Origin: Rhodanobacter sp. LX-99
Lineage (GTDB): Bacteria > Pseudomonadota > Gammaproteobacteria > Xanthomonadales > Rhodanobacteraceae
Assembly: GCF_018599185.1 (NCBI RefSeq)
Contig: NZ_JAHFVL010000001.1
Span: 2,232,001-2,296,000, forward strand
Direction of reading: 5' to 3'
Length of the DNA: 64,000 bases
Both the position numbers and the translations under genes were made by a program. This document shows positions 56,282-64,000 of the stretch, piece by piece (within the stretch, counting starts at the first letter, position 1; every line of letters begins with the position of its first letter). The notes beneath the pieces are model-generated. The model had not been told where the DNA came from. It did no database searches and saw nothing but the letters and a program-made list of their open reading frames with translations.

Positions 56282-57760
56282 TTACTTCACACTGCAGCGC
56301 TGCCGGGGTTCGATCGATTCATTCGCGATCTGCATGTCGATGTCGTCCAGGCAGCGGCCAAACAGTTGCATGGCCTCCCGCAATTCCTGGGTGGACAGGC
56401 CGCAATAGCCCAGCATCAGGCCAGGCCTCGAAGGCGCGTGGATGTAGTGAGGCGCCATGGTGTACAGGCCCAGGCCGCGCTCATGGGCCAGGTCGATCAG
56501 CTGCTGCACCTGCGCGTGGTCGTAACCGGGCATCCACGCCACCACGTGCATGCCCGCGGGTGAATCGACCACTTCGACCCGCGACCCGGCGTATTGCTGC
56601 AAGCCGCGAATCAGTTCGTCGCGGCGCGCCTTGAGCTCCTTGCGCGCCAGTCGCAGATGCCTTTCGAAGCCGCCACTTTCCATGAAATGCGCAAGTGCGG
56701 CCTGCGCGATGCCTGGGCAGGAGAAGTCGCTGAGAAACTTCGCGTTGATGAAGTCGTCCCGCAGCGCCACCGGCAGCACGACGTAGGCCAGCCGCAGGGA
56801 TCCGAACAGCACCTTGGAGAAGCTGCCGACATAGATCACGCGGTCGTGCTGATCGAGCGATCGCAGGGCAGCCAGGGGCTGGGCGTCATAACGGAACTCG
56901 CCGTCGTAGTCGTCCTCGAGAATCCAGCAGCGCTGCGCTTCCGCATGGCGCAGCAGCTCCAATCGCCGCGGCAGCGACATGGCCACGCCGGTGGGGAACT
57001 GGTGCGAGGGCGTCACGCAGATCAGTGGCGGGGACGGCCTTGGCAGCGCGGCGCAGAGCAGGCCATCCTCGTCCACCGGCACGGCACAGACGCGCGCGCC
57101 ATGGGATACCAGCGCCTGGTAGGCGCCGAAATAATGAGGCTCCTCGATGACTACCGGATCACCCTCGTTCAGCAGCACGCGGGCAGTGAGCGAAATGGCC
57201 TGCTGGGTTCCGCTGACGATCAGCACGTTCTCGGGCAACGCCTGCACGCCGCGTCGGCGGGCCAGGTATTCGCAAACCTGCTCGCGCAGTGGCAGCGAAC
57301 CCTGGGAAGAGATGGCACTGGTTGGCGTATAGGTGGCCGCGCGCGCCAGCTCGCGCCCCCATGCCTCGTTCAGGGAGGGATTGAGCAGTGGATTGCCATA
57401 TTGCAGGTTGTAGCGCAAACCCTGATGGGTGCGGGCGATCTTCCGATCCTGTATCCCGCGCGCCCGATGCGCGTAGCGCGAGGGGGGAGTGATCGAACGC
57501 TCGATCTGGTGCGGCGGTTGGCCTATCTGCAGCTTGGCCACGTAGCTGCCCGAACCAACTCGCGCTTCGATGAAGCTTTCGGCGCGCAACTGCTCGTAGG
57601 CCGCCAGCACGGTAGTGCGCGAGAGTTCCAGTTGCTGTGCCAGCTCTCGCGTGGCAGGCAGTCGCGAGCCCGCCCTGATGCGGCCGTCGAGGATAGCGGC
57701 CCTCAAGGCTCGGGTGAGCTGGGCGTACTGCGGCCCATTGCCGTCAAGAATGAGAAACAT
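56282..57760 (-). CDS. MocR/PdxR-type GntR regulator with aminotransferase domain
   Basis: A 492-residue fusion of a winged helix (about 15-80, with LTRALRAAILDGRIRAGSRLPATRELAQQLELSRTTVLAAYEQL in pattern) and a fold-type I aminotransferase domain. The PLP-binding Lys is in YVGSFSKVLFGSLRLAY, with LEDDYDGEFRY and TPSHQFPTGVAMSLPRR as the other cofactor blocks. The ATG at 57760 is chosen for the GGAG 7-8 nt upstream; ATG at 57808 lacks one. MocR proteins regulate amino-acid or vitamin B6 genes, but no such gene is adjacent, so the target is unknown. Confidence 0.9.
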   Translation of the reverse strand: MFLILDGNGPQYAQLTRALRAAILDGRIRAGSRLPATRELAQQLELSRTTVLAAYEQLRAESFIEARVGSGSYVAKLQIGQPPHQIERSITPPSRYAHRARGIQDRKIARTHQGLRYNLQYGNPLLNPSLNEAWGRELARAATYTPTSAISSQGSLPLREQVCEYLARRRGVQALPENVLIVSGTQQAISLTARVLLNEGDPVVIEEPHYFGAYQALVSHGARVCAVPVDEDGLLCAALPRPSPPLICVTPSHQFPTGVAMSLPRRLELLRHAEAQRCWILEDDYDGEFRYDAQPLAALRSLDQHDRVIYVGSFSKVLFGSLRLAYVVLPVALRDDFINAKFLSDFSCPGIAQAALAHFMESGGFERHLRLARKELKARRDELIRGLQQYAGSRVEVVDSPAGMHVVAWMPGYDHAQVQQLIDLAHERGLGLYTMAPHYIHAPSRPGLMLGYCGLSTQELREAMQLFGRCLDDIDMQIANESIEPRQRCSVK

Positions 57761-58048
57761 GCCAGATCTCCGAGGGGTTTCAGAAATGCTGTCGTTGGAT
57801 TTTTCCATCGCGACGCGGGGGAAAGCGCTGCGATGGCAAGCGAGCTTAGGTGCTGCGGTGGTCCGGTACGTGCGGCAGAAGTCATGCCGTCGGCAGATCT
57901 GTCGATATGGCGAACAACGATCGGCAGCGGTGGAGCAGGGACCTTCGGGTGAATGCGCCGGTGCCGAAGCGGATCGTCTTCGCCGCCCTTGTCGACCGGG
58001 CTGTTTCCGCATGTGCACGCCGAGGTGGCGCAAGTTTTCACGGTGGTC
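57761..58048. other. Intergenic region between the MocR gene and the Oar-like receptor
   Basis: About 290 nt without a gene that I can support. It contains the MocR leader. MocR regulators usually bind direct repeats near their own promoter, but I see no clear repeat. Short open frames here lack a ribosome-binding site and codon bias. Confidence 0.5.
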
Positions 58049-58088
58049 AAAAAACAGGAACACCGCCGGCATGCCGGCGGTGTTCCTG
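58049..58088 (-). terminator. Terminator of the Oar-like TonB-dependent receptor gene
   Basis: A 16-bp perfect stem (58055-58070 with 58073-58088, CAGGAACACCGCCGGC) followed by six T on the minus strand. Only a 2-nt loop separates the arms as drawn, so the loop probably opens to 6 nt. Confidence 0.93.
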
Positions 58089-58107
58089 GTTCAGCACTTC
58101 CGGATGA

Positions 58108-61100
58108 TCAGAAGTCGTAGTTCACGCCGAAGCGCACGTAGCGCGGCGTCTGCGCCGTGAACGGACGCAGGTAGTTGACGCCCTGACGCGCGTAGGTCTG
58201 CGTCGTCTCCTGCTGGTCAAGCACGTTGTAGACCATCACGTTGAAGCCCAGGCGCCGCTGCGCCCACTCCGGCCGGTACTCCGCGCTCAGGCTTAGCAGG
58301 TAGGTCCACGGGTTGTGCGTCTCGCCCGGCGACGAGGGCTGGCCATTGCAGAAGTGGTAGTACGTGCCGTAGCCCAGTCCCGGATTGGTGTTGTTGGCAT
58401 ACAGGCCAAGGCAGCTCCTGGGCGCGCCCGACATGACCGTCAGGTTGCCGGAGAGCATCCACGCCGGGTTCAACTGGTAGGAACCGTACGCCTTGATCTG
58501 GTGACGCCGGCTGTTGGCCAGCTCGCCATTGGCGTAGTCCATGATCTGCGCGTAATCCCAGTCGGACGTGGCCGACACGTCGGTCTGGCCGACGTCGGTC
58601 TTCACCTGGCCTTCGCTGTTGCCGTAGCTGCGCGACCACAGGTAGTCGATCTTGCCCTGCCACTTGCCGTCGAACGGATGCTCCAGGTACAGATCCAGGC
58701 CGTAGTACTTGCGCTTCATTGTGGTGTTGAAGTGGAAGTCGTTCTTCCAGTCCATCTGCACGGTGTAGTAGCCGCCGGCCAGCTTCGGGATATTGAAGTA
58801 GGAGGTGCTGCCCGGGTTGATCAGGATGCTGCCGGGTACCTGCGTGGCGTCGTAGCTGTTCGGATCGATGCCCATCGCGTTCATCTTCGCGATGATCGAT
58901 ACGTTGTCGGCGACATCGTCGATGGCGTTGCGCAGGTTGCGATAGGTGGCCTTGGCGCCGTACACCCACGAGTCGCCCAGCTTCTTGTCGAAGCCGAGGA
59001 TGTACTCGTCCTGGTACTCCGACTTCAGGTTGGTCGACGCCGCGGTGCGCGGATCGCGTCCCTGGCCGTACTCGCCGTTGTTCGACAGCGGCTGCCCGGC
59101 GCCGACGCTGGTGTCGATCGGGGTCAGGCCGGTGGGCACGCCGTTCGCGTCGATGCCGGTGTAGGTGTAGTAGGTGCTGGTGTACAGAGAGGTGCCGGCC
59201 GAGCGTTGCGCCACGCTGCTCGGCAACGCGAGGTAGTAGCGGCCGGCATTGCCGTAGACCTTCATGCTGGAGTCGCCGTTGACGTCCCAGCTGAAGCCCA
59301 CGCGCGGCGCCCACTGCGGCGAGGTCAGGCGCAGATAGGGTTGGCCGTCGCCACCGTAGTTGGTGAACTGGTCGTTGCGCAGGCCGATCTTGACCAGCCA
59401 GCGGTCGTTGACCTGCCAGCTGTCCTCGATGTACTGCGCCCGCTGCGCGACGCGGAACGAGCCGTTGTCGTGGTAGCGGTACTGGTAGACGTAGTAGCCG
59501 TTGCTGCCCGGGCCGGCTGCCGCGACCCACGGGGAGTTGCGCCAGTCGGCGCCCGCGGCCGCGGTTCCCGGACCGCCCAGGATGTACTGGTTCGGCAGCG
59601 GATTGCCGTCGCCATCGGTCATCCGGTCGTAGTACCAGGCATAGCCGGTGCCGCCGGGCGGGAAGTACGTGCCGGCATCGACGTTGGACGAGTTCTGGTT
59701 GTCGATACCCGCGGTCAACGTGTGGTCGCCCAGCCTGTAGCTGACGTCGAGGCGCAGATTGGTGTTGGTCGAGCGATGCCCCGGCAGGTTGATCGTCGAC
59801 ACCGTCTGGTTGTTGGTGATGATGTTGCCGCCGGTAACGTCCGGGTTCTGGTTTTCCGGGTGGAAAAGATACGGGTTGGTCGGATCGAATCCGGGTGTCT
59901 CGCTGTAATACGTGCCCTTCATCTTGCCGTACAGCGCGCTCACCGTGAGGTCGTCGGTGATGTAGCTGGTGAATTTCGCCGAGTAGAGATCGGCGCCGTT
60001 CTTGGTCGAGGTCGCGCCACCGACGTAGTCGGTCTGCTTGTCGCTGTCGTAGTCGTAGTTGTACGTCGTGCCCTGGTACGAATTCTTGCTGGACGCGCCG
60101 GTCAGCTCCAGCACGTTGCTGTCGTTGATGTTCCAGTCCAGCTTGCCGTACCACTTCGGCCGGTCCTCGCGGGTGCGGGTATCGAACGGCGCCGTCACCG
60201 GACCCACGCCACGGTCGACCGGACTGTTGGAGTTGCCGTTGCCCTGCTCGCGCTCGGCTTCGACGGCGGCGAAGAAGAACAGCTTGTCCTTGATCAGCGG
60301 GCCGCCGACGTAGGCATCGACCGTGGTCGTCCACGACTTGTTGTCGACGCGACGACGGTAGATGTTGCCGCGCGAACCGTCACTGTTGACGTAATAGAAA
60401 TTCTTCGGGTCGCCCTGCAGGTCGGTGGGCGTCCACTGCACCTGGCCACCGAAATGCCACTCGTTGGTACCGCGTTTGCCGACCTGGCTGATCACGCCGC
60501 CGTCGGACCGCCCATAAGCGGCGCCGTAGCCGCCACTGAGCACTTCCTGCTGGTCGATCGCGCCGTAGGGCAGGGTCAAGCCGCCGAAGCCGCTCAGCGG
60601 GTCGGTGGTGTTGAAACCGTTGATGTAGTACGCGTTCTCGACGACGGAAGAGCCGCCCAGCGACACCACCGAACCGCCGGTAGTGCTCAAGCCGTTGAAC
60701 AGGCCGCTGCCTTCAACCACGCCCGGAGCCAGCAACGCGATCGCTTCGGCGCTGCGTGCCAGCGGCAGGCGGGCCAGTTGCTGGGACGTGATGACGGTAC
60801 GGGAGTCGACGCCGGTCACGTCGATGCTGGGCAGCGCGTTGGCCTGCACCGTGACCGCGCTCAGCGTTTGCGCGCCCGCCGCACCCGCGAAGGAAACCTC
60901 GGTGCCGGCGCCCACGCGCATCGTGACATGGGAGCGCGTATCGATGGCCTGCCCGTCGCGCTGCAAGGTCACGGTGTAGTCGCCCAGCGGCAGCGAGTCC
61001 ACCGTGTAGCGGCCGTTCGCATCGACCGCGACCTGGCGGGAGACGCCGGAATTGCTGCGGACCAGCACGCTCTCGCCGCTGCCGGCAGGTGCCTGGCCGA

Positions 61101-61251
61101 AGATGCTGCCCGTGGTGGCTTGCGCGTGGACCGGTGCCGGTGCGGCAGCGCCGTACAGGCCCAGGGTGATCGCGGCGGCGAGGCTCAATGCGTGCCCCGT
61201 CAAGCGGCGCTTGCGAGACTCGTGTTCAATGTTGCTCTTGCGGTTTTTCAT
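58108..61251 (-). CDS. Oar-like TonB-dependent receptor
   Basis: A 1047-residue outer-membrane protein. A signal peptide at about residues 1-43 has an unusually long charged start. The N-terminal carboxypeptidase-regulatory-like beta domain follows (about 48-125, GRYTVDSLPLGDYTVTLQRDG). The TonB plug region contains QQEVLSGGYGAAYGRSDGG, and the large barrel ends in RFGVNYDF with the terminal Phe used by the BAM complex. Related Oar proteins take up or pass large substrates such as peptides or proteins; the ligand is unknown. GGGAG is 6 nt before the ATG. It lies 150 nt behind an XRE regulator on the same strand. Confidence 0.9.
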   Translation of the reverse strand: MKNRKSNIEHESRKRRLTGHALSLAAAITLGLYGAAAPAPVHAQATTGSIFGQAPAGSGESVLVRSNSGVSRQVAVDANGRYTVDSLPLGDYTVTLQRDGQAIDTRSHVTMRVGAGTEVSFAGAAGAQTLSAVTVQANALPSIDVTGVDSRTVITSQQLARLPLARSAEAIALLAPGVVEGSGLFNGLSTTGGSVVSLGGSSVVENAYYINGFNTTDPLSGFGGLTLPYGAIDQQEVLSGGYGAAYGRSDGGVISQVGKRGTNEWHFGGQVQWTPTDLQGDPKNFYYVNSDGSRGNIYRRRVDNKSWTTTVDAYVGGPLIKDKLFFFAAVEAEREQGNGNSNSPVDRGVGPVTAPFDTRTREDRPKWYGKLDWNINDSNVLELTGASSKNSYQGTTYNYDYDSDKQTDYVGGATSTKNGADLYSAKFTSYITDDLTVSALYGKMKGTYYSETPGFDPTNPYLFHPENQNPDVTGGNIITNNQTVSTINLPGHRSTNTNLRLDVSYRLGDHTLTAGIDNQNSSNVDAGTYFPPGGTGYAWYYDRMTDGDGNPLPNQYILGGPGTAAAGADWRNSPWVAAAGPGSNGYYVYQYRYHDNGSFRVAQRAQYIEDSWQVNDRWLVKIGLRNDQFTNYGGDGQPYLRLTSPQWAPRVGFSWDVNGDSSMKVYGNAGRYYLALPSSVAQRSAGTSLYTSTYYTYTGIDANGVPTGLTPIDTSVGAGQPLSNNGEYGQGRDPRTAASTNLKSEYQDEYILGFDKKLGDSWVYGAKATYRNLRNAIDDVADNVSIIAKMNAMGIDPNSYDATQVPGSILINPGSTSYFNIPKLAGGYYTVQMDWKNDFHFNTTMKRKYYGLDLYLEHPFDGKWQGKIDYLWSRSYGNSEGQVKTDVGQTDVSATSDWDYAQIMDYANGELANSRRHQIKAYGSYQLNPAWMLSGNLTVMSGAPRSCLGLYANNTNPGLGYGTYYHFCNGQPSSPGETHNPWTYLLSLSAEYRPEWAQRRLGFNVMVYNVLDQQETTQTYARQGVNYLRPFTAQTPRYVRFGVNYDF

Positions 61252-61400
61252 GTAACTCCCCGTCTCAGTGATGGTGGAAGCGGATACGGAGGAATGAACC
61301 CGCGTCCACCTAGGAATGGAAATTCGGTGCAATGGATCCGCCTTGTTCGGGCAGGCGGCGGCTTGTGCCGGAGACTTGCGGTGGCGTTGCCCGGAACGGT

Positions 61401-62105
61401 TCAGGCGATCAGCGGACGGTTGCGTCGAAGCTGTTCGCCGAGCGTGTGATGGAAATCGATCAGGCGACTGACGTGAGTGCCGCCGCCGGCGTGGCCGAGG
61501 ATGTCGTAGAGCTCGGCCAGCCGGGCAGCGCGCGAGTTCGGGTCCAGCGAGCCGCCGACGAGCCCTATGTACGACTGCAGCAGACGCAGGGCGGCCGCGA
61601 GCAGCTTGGAATCAAGCATCGGTGCGTGCGGCGTGTCCGGTGCACGCTGCTCGGATTCCGATGGAATGCCGGAAATCGCGTCCGCGAGTGTCGGGACTTT
61701 CGCCTCGGTACCCATGGGTCCTTCGCCCGCAACCAGCCAGAGCAGCGAGATGCCGAGAGTCCGCGCCATGATGACGCAGCGCTCGCGCGAGATATCGCTG
61801 CGACCATCGCGCCAGCTGCGCACCGCTCCTTCGGAAAAACCGCACTGTTCGGCGATGACGCCAGTTCCGCCTTGAAGTTCGATCAACTGTTGCATGCGTG
61901 CCGACAGTCCGCGTGCGGGATGGGGCACGCGTTCCGTCGACAGCGGCGACTCCGGCGCAAACGGCGCCACCACGCGCATCGTGGGTGGTTGCTTCAGCGG
62001 TGCAGCGCGAGCAATGGGGTCGTTGCGCATGAGGTTGTTTGCATGGTCTGCATCCGCGTGCACGCGAGGTGGGCGCGGTTCAATGCAAGGCGCAATCGTC
62101 GGCAT
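61401..62105 (-). CDS. XRE-family helix-turn-helix regulator
   Basis: A 234-residue protein with a helix-turn-helix at about residues 82-118 (VIAEQCGFSEGAVRSWRDGRSDIS) of the phage repressor type, followed by LGISLLWLVAGEG, which is typical of CI-like regulators. The N-terminal 65 residues are Pro/Arg/Ala rich and the C-terminal part is helical with no known effector domain. GGAG about 9 nt before supports the ATG at 62105; ATG at residue 26 is an alternative. It precedes the receptor gene and may control it, but no operator is evident. Confidence 0.75.
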   Translation of the reverse strand: MPTIAPCIEPRPPRVHADADHANNLMRNDPIARAAPLKQPPTMRVVAPFAPESPLSTERVPHPARGLSARMQQLIELQGGTGVIAEQCGFSEGAVRSWRDGRSDISRERCVIMARTLGISLLWLVAGEGPMGTEAKVPTLADAISGIPSESEQRAPDTPHAPMLDSKLLAAALRLLQSYIGLVGGSLDPNSRAARLAELYDILGHAGGGTHVSRLIDFHHTLGEQLRRNRPLIA

Positions 62106-62711
62106 AGTGGTGGTCTCCGTGGGGAATCAGCCTTATCCGAGACTGAAAACGAAGCTGGGCGGGGGGAGGGATTTTTTCCGATGTCAACATTTCGTTACAA
62201 AAGCGTCTTTTTTTGTAGCGTAGTGACCGGAGCCGATTCGATACATAACCAATTCCGCGGAATCGGGTAATGCCAATTCGCCAGGCAGAGACAAGCCGCT
62301 CGCGGAAAGGAGCGCAGTCAGGCCGCATCGGCCGCATGTCCTCGCACCCTGTAAACGAGATGCAGGCGAAGGTGTTTGCATCCGCCGAGGCCGACCGTCG
62401 CGCATGGCATGTGCTGCATCGACGATGGCCGTGCGGGACGCTGCCGTTTGTGCTGAATGGGTCGGGCGATTGTCGGCCGCAGCCAGTGCGCCGATGCCGC
62501 CGAGCTGAATCGTCAGCAGCATCGTGCACGTAGCTTGGTCGGCGTGCCGATCGCCTGGGCTATGCGCCGCGCGTCATCGGCGGCGATGCGCAGAAGATGA
62601 CGCTGGCCCAGGCCAATCGCGCGGGTTGAGTGCAGGCAGAAGGAGCGGATTGCCCGGAGCGAAGTCATGCCGCTCCGGGTGATGCCGGCAGGAAGAGTAG
62701 CCCTTAGGCTT
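62106..62711. other. Low-information intergenic region before the prolyl oligopeptidase
   Basis: About 600 nt with lower GC at its left end. It holds an inverted repeat TACAAAA-N8-TTTTGTA (62196-62217), a short open frame with no start that translates as DRLGYAPRVIGGDAQKMTL and similar (62534-62629, possibly a decayed gene end), and a hairpin CCCGGAGCG-N9-CGCTCCGGG (62653-62679). I see no intact gene. A frame at 62270-62533 lacks a ribosome-binding site and coding character. Confidence 0.5.
62653..62679. terminator. Hairpin downstream of the prolyl oligopeptidase
   Basis: A perfect 9-bp stem with a 9-nt loop. There is no T tract on either strand, so the role as a terminator is uncertain. Confidence 0.35.
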
Positions 62712-64000
62712 CTACTTCAGCTGGTCCCACAAAAAATCGTAGGCCATCGCGTGCATGTGCGCGGACTGCCGGTTGTCCGCGCCGGCGCCGTGTCCGCCTT
62801 CGAGATTCTCGTAGAACCACACGTTCGGGTGGCCTTGCGCCTGCATCCGCGCGGCCATCTTGCGCGCCTGCACCGGGCCGACGCGGTCGTCGCTGGTGGC
62901 GGTGTAGAACAGCACCGGCGGATAGTGGCCGCCCTGCTTCGCGTTCTGGTACGGCGAGAAGGTCTTGATGAAGTTCCAGTCGGCCGTATCCGGGTTGCCG
63001 TACTCGGCCATCCACGAGGCGCCGGCGGACAGGTGGATGTAGCGCTTCATGTCCAGCAGCGGCACTTCGCAGGCGATCGCACCGAACAGCTGCGGGTACA
63101 TCGTGAGCATGTTGCCCATCAGCAGGCCACCGTTGCTGCCGCCTTCGGCGCCGAGGTGTTTCGCCGAAGTGACGCCGCGCCGGACCAGGTCCTCGGCCAC
63201 TGCGGCGAAATCCTCGTAGGCACGCGGACGGTTTGCCTTCAGCGCAGCCTGGTGCCACTGCGGGCCGTACTCGCCGCCGCCGCGGATGTTCGCAATCACG
63301 TAGACGCCGCCACGCTCGAGCCAGGCGCGGCCGACGCTGCCGCTGTATTGCGGCTGCAGCGAGACCTCGAAGCCGCCGTAGCCGTACAGCAGGGTGCGGT
63401 TGGCGCCGTCCCGCCTGAGGTCCTTCGGGGCGATCTCGAAGTACGGCACGCGGGTGCCGTCCACAGACTTCACGAAGTGCTGGCTGACCGTGAACTTCGC
63501 CGCATCGAAGAACGCCGGCGCCTGCTTGACCGTCTCGGCCGCCGCGCCGCCCAGCACGCCGCGCTGCAGCGACGACGGCGCCAGGAAGCCGGTGACGTCG
63601 AGCCAGTACTCGTCGCTGTGGTCGGGGTCGGTGTCGACCACGTTGATCGTGCTCATCGCCGGCGCGCCCGCCATCGGCTCGCGCTTCCAGTCGCCGCCGG
63701 GCGCTGCCATCTGCGGTGGGGTCAGTACCTCCAGCCGGCTCTTGACGTCGTCCATCAGGTTGAGGATCAGGTGGTTCCTGGTCCAGGCGTACGAGTCCAG
63801 CGAGGTATGCGCGTCGGGTTCGAACAGCACGGTGAAGTGGCGCTTGCCGGCCATGAAGTTGTCGAACTGCGTCGCCAGCAGCGCGCCGGCGGGGTAGGTG
63901 GTGCCGTCGACGGTCCACGGCGAGCGGGTCCGCACCAGCAGCCAATCGCGATGGGCGTCGGCCTCCGCGTCGGCCGGCACTTCGACGCGGGCCAGCTTGC
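62712..64000 (-). CDS. Prolyl oligopeptidase family serine peptidase (C-terminal part)
   Basis: The gene runs off the right edge; 429 residues of the C-terminal part are visible. It is an S9A peptidase that cleaves peptides after proline. The end of the beta-propeller domain is followed by the alpha/beta-hydrolase domain with TLLYGYGGFEVSLQPQYSG, the nucleophile elbow EGGSNGGLLMG, ATSDDRVGPVQARK with the catalytic Asp, and NLEGGHGAGAD with the catalytic His. It is probably cytoplasmic or exported; the N-terminus that would show this is outside the window. Confidence 0.92.
   Translation of the reverse strand, partial: KLARVEVPADAEADAHRDWLLVRTRSPWTVDGTTYPAGALLATQFDNFMAGKRHFTVLFEPDAHTSLDSYAWTRNHLILNLMDDVKSRLEVLTPPQMAAPGGDWKREPMAGAPAMSTINVVDTDPDHSDEYWLDVTGFLAPSSLQRGVLGGAAAETVKQAPAFFDAAKFTVSQHFVKSVDGTRVPYFEIAPKDLRRDGANRTLLYGYGGFEVSLQPQYSGSVGRAWLERGGVYVIANIRGGGEYGPQWHQAALKANRPRAYEDFAAVAEDLVRRGVTSAKHLGAEGGSNGGLLMGNMLTMYPQLFGAIACEVPLLDMKRYIHLSAGASWMAEYGNPDTADWNFIKTFSPYQNAKQGGHYPPVLFYTATSDDRVGPVQARKMAARMQAQGHPNVWFYENLEGGHGAGADNRQSAHMHAMAYDFLWDQLK

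Noticed and set aside
62196..62217. Inverted repeat TACAAAA/TTTTGTA as an operator or terminator
   Set aside because: The arms are only 7 nt and A/T rich; kept as an observation within the intergenic entry but not called as a site.
62270..62533. 87-codon frame as a gene
   Set aside because: No ribosome-binding site, Arg/Ser-rich translation with no family and poor codon bias.

Overview
The window is high-GC, gene-dense chromosomal DNA from a gammaproteobacterium of the Xanthomonadales, most likely the Rhodanobacteraceae (Rhodanobacter/Dyella/Luteibacter type). This rests on gene order and family recognition, not on a search. The supporting signs are the accB-accC-prmA-DUF3426-fis-purH order, a DUF2782 gene beside polA, an sX13-like small RNA locus behind polA, and an Oar-like TonB-dependent receptor. 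I saw no rRNA, tRNA, CRISPR array, insertion sequence or prophage block.

Layout. 1-5.1 kb: start of a rhodanese-like membrane protein, a lipoprotein, a thioesterase, the heme cluster hemD-hemX-hemY and a lower-GC orphan lipoprotein. 5.1-12.6 kb: uvrD (carrying an in-frame palindromic repeat pair), a two-helix membrane protein, a candidate sRNA, polA, a DUF2782 protein, an EamA transporter and a glutathione transferase. 12.7-19.1 kb: purine (purH), nucleoid (fis), ribosomal methylation (prmA), fatty-acid (accBC) and shikimate (aroQ) housekeeping genes, all on the minus strand. 19.3-23.7 kb: thiol-redox block (tlpA-like, dsbD with a doubled N-terminal domain, a tandem thioredoxin protein, cutA). 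23.7-26.1 kb: groES-groEL with a sigma-32-like promoter, a sigma-70-like promoter and a CIRCE operator. 26.1-35.5 kb: an Asn/Ala-repeat exported protein, an LtaS/MdoB-like sulfatase, glnE, an ELM1-like protein, a RutE-type nitroreductase, YceI and a Yip1 protein.

35.7-43.5 kb is an envelope polysaccharide/lipid A region: zinc-finger protein, glycosyltransferases, an O-antigen ligase, a polysaccharide deacetylase, a late acyltransferase and waaA. 43.6-46.5 kb: tolC, an isoaspartyl-methyltransferase-like gene and a TetR regulator. 46.7-49.3 kb: a fused Asp/Asn-hydroxylase-sulfotransferase and a ferritin-like protein. 49.3-53.6 kb: a LysR regulator divergent from an MFS-aldo/keto reductase-alcohol dehydrogenase operon. 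53.7-64 kb: DUF2333, pyrophosphatase, a prolyl-4-hydroxylase-like oxygenase, a MocR regulator, a large Oar-like receptor preceded by an XRE regulator, and a truncated prolyl oligopeptidase.

The most interesting points are the sRNA locus with three C-rich hairpin loops, the palindromic repeat pair translated inside UvrD, the hydroxylase-sulfotransferase fusion, and a recurring arrangement of a -10-like hexamer 6-7 nt before the start codon that suggests leaderless mRNAs.
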